DNA of 64,000 bases from SMYC01 sp965197495 (GTDB lineage Bacteria > Acidobacteriota > Vicinamibacteria > Marinacidobacterales > SMYC01): contig OZ240210.1 of NCBI GenBank assembly GCA_965197495.1, positions 8,122,001 to 8,186,000 of the forward strand, written 5' to 3'. Shown here one piece after another: positions 9,400-16,583 of the stretch. Numbering within the stretch: position 1 is the first letter of the stretch; every line of letters starts with the position of its first letter. A model generated the notes under the pieces. It saw only the letters and a list, made by a program, of their open reading frames with translations, searched no databases and had not been told where the DNA came from. The translations under genes and the position numbers were made by a program.

Positions 9400-9965
9400 G
9401 CGCTCCATCGCCTAAAGGCGATGGGTTCACGTCGCCGACTAAAGTCGGCTTGTCCTTGCCTCGTTTCACTACTCACTGACCTTGAAAGAATCGTCGTCCT
9501 GGGGCACGGCACCCTGCAACTCTATATACTTCGCTATCACCTCATCCGTCACGTTGCCCGTCGTCACCACGAAGTAACCCCGTGCCCGTAGGTGCCGACC
9601 CCAGAACTCCTTCCGCATCGTCCGTAAGTCGCGCATCAGACGATTCGACGTCTTACCCTTGATCAACTGCATCACTCGACTCGGCGACAAATTCGGCGGC
9701 ACGCTCAGCAACAGGTGCACGTGCTCAGGCCGCACATGACCCTTCAGTATTTCTATCTGGTTCCGAGCACAGATCTCCCGGATGAGATCCCGGAGACGAA
9801 CCGCTACATCCCCTCTCAAGGCCGGCTTGCGGTACTTCGTGATAAATACGAAGTGATAGTTTAACTGATACGTCGTGTGCGATGATTTACGATATCCTTT
9901 CACCTGGGGATCGTACCCCAAGCCTCCTAAAGGCTTCGCCTAAAGGCGAGGGATTTCAACCATCC
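9400..9965 (-). mobile_element. IS200/IS605-type element
   Basis: Surrounds a lone TnpA gene. Small hairpins with TAAA loops lie on both sides: CGCC-TAAA-GGCG (~9413) and GCCGAC-TAAA-GTCGGC (~9436) at the 3' side, and GCC-TCCTAAA-GGC plus CGCC-TAAA-GGCG (~9925-9948) at the 5' side. Subterminal hairpins are what TnpA of this family recognises. Exact ends were not determined. Confidence 0.7.
9469..9921 (-). CDS. tnpA: IS200/IS605 family Y1 transposase TnpA
   Basis: A 150-residue protein with the HUH motif in RPEHVHLLLSVP (about residues 65-76) and a C-terminal helix GYFVVTTGNVTDEVIAKYIELQ-type, where the catalytic Tyr of this family sits. The opening TTYQLNYHFVFITKYRKPAL is a family signature. 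It nicks and rejoins single-stranded ends during peel-and-paste transposition. There is no TnpB partner, so this is an IS200-type (tnpA only) element. The gene looks intact. Confidence 0.9.
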   Translation of the reverse strand: MGYDPQVKGYRKSSHTTYQLNYHFVFITKYRKPALRGDVAVRLRDLIREICARNQIEILKGHVRPEHVHLLLSVPPNLSPSRVMQLIKGKTSNRLMRDLRTMRKEFWGRHLRARGYFVVTTGNVTDEVIAKYIELQGAVPQDDDSFKVSE

Positions 9966-10026
9966 CCGAGTGGGACATTAAGGACGGTAGCCGAAAGCAG
10001 GTAGCAGGTAGCGCCACGAACTACGG

Positions 10027-11091
10027 TCAAACAACCTGTATCCATCCATGAACATCCTCCGCCAAACCGCGACGGATGTCCGTGAGCTGCTTCAAAAGAG
10101 CCGGGCCGATTTTGCGCTCGGAATCCGGCTTCAACTGAAGGACACCTTCTTCGCTGCCAATCTCGATGACGGGAGAGATCGTCGCCGCTGTGCCGGCACC
10201 GAAAGCTTCGTCGAGCTTGCCGGCTTCGTGCGCTTCAGTGATCTCCTCGATGGAAACACGTCGCTCCTGGACCTCGACATTCATGTCCTTCAAGAGCGTG
10301 ATGGCGCTGTCGCGCGTGACGCCGTGAAGAATCGTTCCCGACAAGTTGGGCGTTACCGCGACGCCGTCGATGACGAAGAAGATATTCATCGTACCGCATT
10401 CTTCGATGTAGCGGTGATCCTGGCCATCGAGCCAAAGGACGTTGTCGTAGCCACGGTCCTGCGCTTGTTTCGCCGCGTAGTAGCTTGCGGCATAGTTGCC
10501 CGCCGTCTTGGCTTCGCCGACGCCGCCCTGGGCCGCCCGAACGTATTCGCGCGTGACCCAAAGCTTGACAGGCTCCGAGTAATACTTCCCGACCGGACAG
10601 GTAAAGATGACGAACTTGTAAGTGTCGGACGGTTTCACACCGATATAGTCGTCGCTCGCGAACATGAGAGGGCGCACGTAGAGCGAGCTGTCTTTCTGGT
10701 TCGGAATCCAATCCGCGTCGAGGCGTACGAGCTCTTTGATGCCGTCGAGAAAGATCCCTTCTGGGACCGCCGGCATCACCATACGCTCGGCCGAGCGGTT
10801 CATGCGCTCGAAATTGTCGCGAGCGCGAAACAAGACCGGCTTACCGTCGGCATTTCTATAGGCTTTCATGCCTTCGAAAATGGCCTGGCCGTAGTGGAGC
10901 GTCGGCATGGCCGGTGCTAATTGCAGCGTGCCGTAAGGCACGATCTCCGGCGACTGCCACGTGCCATCGCTGTAGTCGGCCACGAGCATGTGATCGCTGA
11001 ACACTCGGCCAAAAGGAATGTTGTCGAAGTCGACCTCGGCTATACGTGAGGCCTTGGTTCGGGTGATTTTGATTTCGCCAACCGTCGTCAT
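10027..11091 (-). CDS. ilvE: Branched-chain amino acid aminotransferase
   Basis: A 354-residue class-IV PLP aminotransferase. It transfers the amino group between glutamate and the 2-oxo acids of Leu, Ile and Val, the last step of branched-chain synthesis or the first of degradation. Signatures are the PLP lysine in GEAKTAGNYA (about residue 195), LHYGQAIFEGMKAYR, YVRPLMFASD, and EECGTMNIFFV. Length and order match the long bacterial/mitochondrial BCAT subgroup. It starts at an ATG at 11089-11091 and is divergent from the Nramp-like gene, with a 163-bp region between them that holds a perfect inverted repeat (11121-11158). It looks intact and expressed from its own promoter. Confidence 0.93.
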   Translation of the reverse strand: MTTVGEIKITRTKASRIAEVDFDNIPFGRVFSDHMLVADYSDGTWQSPEIVPYGTLQLAPAMPTLHYGQAIFEGMKAYRNADGKPVLFRARDNFERMNRSAERMVMPAVPEGIFLDGIKELVRLDADWIPNQKDSSLYVRPLMFASDDYIGVKPSDTYKFVIFTCPVGKYYSEPVKLWVTREYVRAAQGGVGEAKTAGNYAASYYAAKQAQDRGYDNVLWLDGQDHRYIEECGTMNIFFVIDGVAVTPNLSGTILHGVTRDSAITLLKDMNVEVQERRVSIEEITEAHEAGKLDEAFGAGTAATISPVIEIGSEEGVLQLKPDSERKIGPALLKQLTDIRRGLAEDVHGWIQVV

Positions 11092-11120
11092 CTTTCATTG
11101 CCTCTACTGCTAAATTGTTT

Positions 11121-11158
11121 CGTTACAATGTGTTGGACCGCGCTTCACCATTGTAACG
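11121..11158. promoter_or_regulatory. 10-bp inverted repeat between divergent ilvE and transporter
   Basis: CGTTACAATG at 11121-11130 and CATTGTAACG at 11149-11158 are perfect reverse complements separated by 18 bp. The pair sits in the only intergenic region between two divergent genes, so an operator for one or both is plausible. The regulator is unknown. Confidence 0.45.
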
Positions 11159-11254
11159 CGTTTTCACGGACAAATCAGATGCACGTTGCGTCACCGTTCG
11201 ATTCCCTATATAAGTATCCCCTTTTGTGGGATTTGCGAGTAGGCCCTGCGCACG

Positions 11255-12733
11255 ATGACCGACAAGGACGACGTTCTAGAATCTCTTCCCCTTCCCGAGA
11301 TGACCCCGCTCGGTCTCGTTCGGCAGTTCGGCCCCGGCTTGATTTTGATGATGACCGGCATCGGTACCAGTCATCTCGTTACCGCGCCGGTTGCGGGCGG
11401 CCGGTTCGAGTTCGCGCTCCTGTGGGCAATCCCGGTCGCTTATATCTTCAAATATTACGGTTTTGAGATGGCGTTTCGCTTTACGAACGCCACAGGCCGC
11501 AGCATGCTCGACGCTTATTCCACCGCGTGGCACAAGTGGCCGGTTTGGTACGTGCTCATCACGACGATTCTGCAAGCCGCTCTCGGCCAAGCGGGACGCC
11601 TCACCGCGGCTGCGGCGGTCGCCTACTTCTTTTCGCTGTACTACTTCGGTGTCGATGTTCCGGCTTACGTCTTCGCCCTCGCCATTGGCGTCCTCAGCGT
11701 GGTTCTCATCTTGAGCGGACGTTACGGCGTCGTGGAGCTCATGACGAAGATCTGCGCGGGCATTTTGCTGCTTTCGACTGTGGCTGTTTTTCTGCGCTCG
11801 CCGGCCCCCCTGTCCGGGATGGCGCATTTTTTCATCTTCGATACGCCCGAAGGATCGTGGCTCATACTCGCGGCTTTTCTAGGACTGCTTCCCACGGGTA
11901 TGGATGTCTCCCTCCAAGCTTCGGAATGGGGCAAAGCCAAAAAAGCCGGCATGGGGCGCATTCGCGATCACCTCGAGCATCGCGGCCTCGTGGCGACGTT
12001 CGACCCCTTCAGCTCAAGCAAAAAAGATCTTTCGGTCGATACATCCAAGCTCCCGCCCCATGCCCTCGAATATTGCCAGCGGTGGTTCCGCATAGGCCTC
12101 TGGGACTTTCGCGCCGGACACATCATCTCCTTCATCATCGCGACGATCTTTCTCGCGCTCGCGGCGGTGTGGATCTATCCGAGCGAAGTCGAAGGGCGTG
12201 CCGTCATCGGTCAGATTGCCCAGATCTTCACCAAGAGCGTCGGTCCGTGGATGATGATCGTGTTTCTCGCGGGTGCTCTCGCTGCGACCTTTTCGACGGC
12301 CTTCAACTATTTTGACGGTTGGCCTAGAGTCGTCGGCGCTTGCTGCCGGAATCTCTTCCGAAAAACCGCGGCGCTCTCCGGCATCGCTCGCGACGACCTG
12401 ACAGACGAGCACCGCAGCAAGTGGTACTCGGAGTTCAACATCTATCGCATCACGATGTTCTACTCCCTCATCGCGTCGGTCGCCATCATCGCCGGCGTCG
12501 GCCGCCCCGTCTGGCTGGTGCTCGTCGCGTCGGCGCTCGCTTTTTTCGTAGCCCCCATCATCTTCGGGTTGAATCTCTATTACTGCTTCACCGTCATCCC
12601 GAAACAGGATCGCCGCTTCTATCCCAACACCTTCGATACGTGGTTTGGCTGGGCGAGCCTCGTGATTTTCACCGGAATGACGGCGATCCTCATCGCGGCG
12701 CGGATTTTCGGGATCGAGCTGTTCGGCGGGTAA
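11255..12733 (+). CDS. Nramp-like membrane transporter, atypical motifs
   Basis: A 492-residue protein with about 11-12 hydrophobic helices and the Nramp/SLC11 layout (FGPGLILMMTGIGTSHLVT in TM1, LLPTGMDVSLQASEW in the TM6 region). Classical Nramps carry DPGN in TM1 and MPH in TM6 to bind Mn2+ or Fe2+. Neither is present, so this belongs to a divergent branch whose substrate may differ. A hydrophilic loop of about 60 residues (AKKAGMGRIRDHLEHRG to PPHALEYCQ) after TM6 is also unusual. It starts at the ATG at 11255. The gene is intact and divergent from ilvE. Confidence 0.8.
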   Translation: MTDKDDVLESLPLPEMTPLGLVRQFGPGLILMMTGIGTSHLVTAPVAGGRFEFALLWAIPVAYIFKYYGFEMAFRFTNATGRSMLDAYSTAWHKWPVWYVLITTILQAALGQAGRLTAAAAVAYFFSLYYFGVDVPAYVFALAIGVLSVVLILSGRYGVVELMTKICAGILLLSTVAVFLRSPAPLSGMAHFFIFDTPEGSWLILAAFLGLLPTGMDVSLQASEWGKAKKAGMGRIRDHLEHRGLVATFDPFSSSKKDLSVDTSKLPPHALEYCQRWFRIGLWDFRAGHIISFIIATIFLALAAVWIYPSEVEGRAVIGQIAQIFTKSVGPWMMIVFLAGALAATFSTAFNYFDGWPRVVGACCRNLFRKTAALSGIARDDLTDEHRSKWYSEFNIYRITMFYSLIASVAIIAGVGRPVWLVLVASALAFFVAPIIFGLNLYYCFTVIPKQDRRFYPNTFDTWFGWASLVIFTGMTAILIAARIFGIELFGG

Positions 12734-12766
12734 GGCTCCACCACGGGGCACCCCGTGGCACAAGTA

Positions 12767-13971
12767 TCAGCTCACGGCGAGGGGTTCTTTCTCGAGCGTG
12801 TCCATTGCCGCGGCCAGTCCCGACTTTAAATCGGTCGCGTGGCCTTGCGCCGCCAGCGAGTGGCTGAGGCACGACATGAAAAAAAGAATCCGCTCGGGCG
12901 AAGACGAATAGCCCATGAGCCCGACGCGCCACACCTTAGAAGCGAGGGCGCCGAGCCCCCCGCCAATCTCGAGATTGAACGTCTCGAGCAAATAGCCGCG
13001 AACCTTCGCGTCGTCGATGCCGTCGGGGACCCGCACAGTATTGAGTGAAGGCAATCGATATTCGGGCGCCACGAACATCTCGAGGCCCATCGCTTCGACG
13101 CCAGCCACGAAAGCTCGATGGTTGCGAAGATGCCGCACGATGCGATTCGAAAGCCCTTCTTCTTCGATCAAGTTGAGCGCTTCGAGAAGGCCGTAGTTCA
13201 ACGTGCTCGAGCTAGTGTGGTGGTACTTCCGTCCCGTCCAGTATTCGTCGAGAAGCTGGGCGTCGAGATACCAGCCGCGCACGGGGTGGCTTCGATGCTT
13301 CATGGCTTCAACGGTGCGCTCGCTGAACGTGATGGGCGCCAGGCCGGGCGGCGAGCCGATGCATTTCTGAGAGCAGCTATAGGCCGCGTCGATGCCCCAC
13401 TCATCGATCTTGACGTCGACGCCGCCGAGCGACGTGACCGTATCGAGAAGTATTTGGCCCCATGAGACTTCGCGAGACGGACGACATCGTCCATCGGTTG
13501 CAGCACCCCCGTGGAGGTCTCCGCGTGCACGAGCGTGATGACTTTGTAGCCGCCATCTTTGAGCGCCGCTTCGATGCGCGCGGGATCGTCGGGCATACCC
13601 CATTCGCTTTCGAGAACGGTCACGTCCGCGTCCTGTCGCTCCGCCATCTGACGGATGCGATCGCCGAAATAGCCGTGGACACAACAGAGAACGCGATCTC
13701 CGGGCTCCAACATGTTCGCGACACACATCTCCATTCCCGAGGTCCCCGTCCCGGGCGACGCTTGGGTCAGGTGGTTTTCCGTTTGGAACACCATGCGCAG
13801 ACGTTCCCGAATCTGGTCGAGCACCTCGACATAAGCGGGGTCGAGATGGCCGATAACCGGGGAGGCGAGGGCACGGTAAACGTTGGGATGGATGTCGAGC
13901 GGCCCTGGTCCCATCAGTGTTCTCATGGGAGCCGCGGGCCGTTTCACTATCATCTGCTTTGCTCCTTTCAT
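12767..13971 (-). pseudogene. Class-V aminotransferase (serine-pyruvate/alanine-glyoxylate type), one frameshift
   Basis: The N-terminal frame from 13971 gives LMGPGPLDIHPNVYRAL, then TGTSGMEMCVANMLEPGDRVL and VHAETSTGVLQP, all typical of the AGXT/PucG group. Near 13457 the frame shifts and continues LLDTVTSLGGVDVKIDEWGIDAAYSCSQKCIGSPPGL-type, with the PLP lysine in QKCIGSPPGLAP, to the end at 12767. Joined, the product is about 400 residues, full length for the family. These enzymes transaminate glyoxylate or ureidoglycine with Ala or Ser. One missing base in a GGGGCC context separates the halves, so sequencing error must be excluded before calling it dead. Confidence 0.85.
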
Positions 13972-14141
13972 TCTCGCAACGTTCCCTTGTACGTCGCGCT
14001 TGCATTCCCTGAGACTTTACACTAAGTTACCATTGTTCCCGTTGTCGGTCCGTCTCATATTAAGTATTTTCACGAATTCGAAGGCTGAGCAGCTCGCTTC
14101 GTCTTCGCCAAGGTGCCAAATGGGAGTGCACCTTGAGCGAG

Positions 14142-14516
14142 ATGAACAACAACGATTTCGTGGGCAGACAGGCGGGTCGCGCCGTCCCTACCACTTCCGT
14201 TACCGTCGCCCTCCTCGAAGACAACGTGCCCGTGGCCTATGGCATCGTGCGCAATCTTTCCGAGATCGGCGCCTGCATCATGACCAATACGGTCTTGCGA
14301 CCTGGCAACAGCTACCAGTTCCGCATGAGTTTTTTTGGCGGTGAGGTTCTCGAAGCCGTTGCGACGATTGTCTGGAGTGAGTCCCGCCACCCCGGCATCG
14401 CGACGTCGGTCGAAATCCCCCACGGGCTCAAGTTCAACGAGATTAACGACGCACATCTCGACCATCTCAAGTACCTTCTCGACTCCGGACAGTTCGGCCA
14501 CAAAACGGAGCATTAG
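14142..14516 (+). CDS. PilZ-domain protein
   Basis: A 124-residue single-domain protein. The PilZ pattern is visible: a basic N-terminal R-x-x-x-R-like stretch (GRQAGRAVP) followed by NLSEIGACI, the (D/N)xSxxG motif, and a beta-barrel ending with IVWSESRHPGIATSVEI. PilZ proteins bind cyclic di-GMP and alter partners. A TTG at 14133 in frame is an alternative start. The stop codon TAG is made by the last bases of the TTAG duplication of the adjacent MITE, so the native C-terminus may have been slightly different. Confidence 0.75.
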   Translation: MNNNDFVGRQAGRAVPTTSVTVALLEDNVPVAYGIVRNLSEIGACIMTNTVLRPGNSYQFRMSFFGGEVLEAVATIVWSESRHPGIATSVEIPHGLKFNEINDAHLDHLKYLLDSGQFGHKTEH

Positions 14517-14705
14517 CCCTAATCGCAAAATCTTCGAAGCACGAAAACGCGAAACAGCCGCACTGGGCGCAGGCGAGAAGCTCGTGCTGGGGCACCCACT
14601 CGCCGCCACTGTAGGTGATTCTGCACGGTGTATGCAGAACCTGGAAAAGGTGCTATTCACGGGGCCAAAGACCTCAGACACGGTGACGTTTATTTGCGAT
14701 TAGGG
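14517..14705 (+). mobile_element. 189-bp MITE-like element, copy 1
   Basis: Perfect 13-bp terminal inverted repeats CCCTAATCGCAAA flank a 163-bp interior. TTAG lies directly on both sides (14513-14516 and 14706-14709). Three other 189-bp copies are at 48464, 54510 and 55557. No transposase is encoded. Confidence 0.88.
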
Positions 14706-14807
14706 TTAGTGCTCGAACCCGCTAATCCTGTCGAGTGAGTCCGAGGCCATTTTGGTGCTTTAGGCATGGCTCCCAAGCGCTCGAGGCGAACCCCGCCCAG
14801 AGCCGCA

Positions 14808-16583
14808 TCAGTGCTCGGTGGCCACGTGGCAAGACTTGCAGCTTTCGATCTGTGCCACGCGGTCGATCGCGTGGCGGTCGAGATCGATCGGAAGCATCTC
14901 GGCGTGGCACCGGCCGCAGTCATATTGCCGCTCGAGGACGACCCGGTGGACGTTCTCGAAATGGGTATAGCCGGGCCGCTAATCTTCGATGAGCCCCGGA
15001 AGATCGTGACAGGTCGCGCAGTCATCGCCCGCCGCCGCCTCCTGTGGAAGGCCCGGGTTGGGCGCCTCGACGCTCGGCGTCAACGTCTCGACGAAGCCAT
15101 GGCGGAGTCGGGCGAGCTCTTTCAAGATCGTGCGCCCCGCTACGCGGCCGGTGACGATGGACGGACCGAGAAACGTTCCTTCGAGACCGGCCTTTCCGTT
15201 GATGCCGCCGAAGCCGGTCGCCTCGCCCACGGCGAGGAGCCCCGCGATCGGTCCGCCGCTCTTGTCGAGCACGCGGGCGTCGATATCGATCGCGATGCCG
15301 CCCATGCTCTTGCGCGAGAGCGGGTAGAACGTGACCGCGTAGAAAGGAGAAGTCTCGATGCGCGGCGGGCGCGGGAGTCGCTGCCGAAGCGGCCGAAGTC
15401 GCTATCGCTGTCCTCCTCGATCATCTTGTTGTAGCGGGTCACAGTATCGACGAGCGCGTCCAGCGGCAGCCCCGCTGCTTCGGCGAGCGCCTCGAGGCTG
15501 TCCGCCGATTGGACGAGCTCGTCATTCTCGAAGATGACCTGCTCGATGACGTCGAAGTCCGCCCAATCGGAGCCGGTGATGGCGAACTGCCGCTTACTGG
15601 TCTCGTCGAAGATGGCCCCATAGCGGGCAGGCTCCTGCGCCAAGAGCGCGGGAAACCTCTCCTTCGTGCTTCCCCGCTCGTTCACGAAGCGCGTGCCCGC
15701 CGCGTTCACCCATAGAGCCGTTGTTGCTCGCGTTCAACCCGCGATATCCGCCCGGGTAGCGAGGGTCCGGAAGCCCAGTCGCGTAGTTCCACTGGTGATC
15801 CAAGTTACGGAGCGTCGCGCCCGCTTGCTCCGCAATGGCAAGCCCGGACCCATGCGAGTTCACACCGGAGCCCGCGAGTAGCTTCTCCGGGAAGCGCACT
15901 GCCTTGGGCCAGTACTCGCGGACGATATCCAAGTTGCTCTGAAAGCCGCCCGTCGCAAGCACGACGAGCTCGCCGCGGAAGCTCGCGCGCTCGCCGCCGC
16001 GCATATAGGCGCCGTCCACGCCGACGACTCGACGGCCTTGTGTGACAAGCCCGTCGACCTTGAAATTCCACACGAAGCGAATGTTGGGATTCAGCACCGC
16101 CTGACGGTAAATCGGGCTGACGAGGCCGAGGCCTCGGCCAATCGGTTCATGAAAGCGCGCGACGCTGTTACCTGGAATCCGAAGCACGCCGGAGAACTCG
16201 ACGCCCATCTCCGTGACCCAGTCGTAGATCTGCTCGCGCGAATTTTCCGTGTAGTAATGCACCCATTCCGCGTCCGCGTCTTCACCCCAGGTGAGAAAGT
16301 CTTTCTCTGCGAGCTCGGCGCTGTCGCTTACGCCTTGGGCTTTCTACACGGGCGTATCGACGATGCAAAGCCCGCCATGCGACATGACCGCGTGGCCACC
16401 GAAAATGGACCACATGTCCACCACGAGAACGGACGCGCCCCCACGCGCCGCTTCGAGCGCGGCGGAAACGCCGGAGATCCCGGCGCCGACGATGACGACA
16501 TCCGCGTCGGCGTATCGCGGTGACTCGCTCGGCGCGTTGCAAGCTCCTGTCACGAGAGCGGTCATCAGAATCATGCGCTGCAT
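14808..16583 (-). pseudogene. FAD-dependent reductase with C-terminal multiheme tail, decayed
   Basis: The start ATG at 16581-16583 overlaps the NagZ-fusion stop by one base, so the two were an operon. The product has a lipoprotein-like signal (TALVTGAC), then the FAD dinucleotide fold (DVVIVGAGISGVSAALEAA) and fumarate-reductase/urocanate-reductase blocks (LVVLATGGFQSN, VNAAGTRFVNE, YPLSRKSMGGIAID, GLLAVGEATGFGG). The C-terminal tail has three c-type heme sites: CATCH, CGRCH and CKSCH. Lesions are an in-frame TAG after IVDTPV, 1-bp frameshifts near 15705 and 15365, and another in-frame TAG after LPGLIED. Both TAGs would be CAG (Gln) with one C-to-T change. The predicted enzyme would have reduced an organic electron acceptor outside the cytoplasm. 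Confidence 0.82.

Noticed and set aside
14070..14681. Conserved minus-strand frame MSEVFGPVNSTFSRF seen at all four MITEs
   Set aside because: It is conserved only because the 189-bp units are near identical. It has no start signal or recognised protein and fuses to whatever flanks it.
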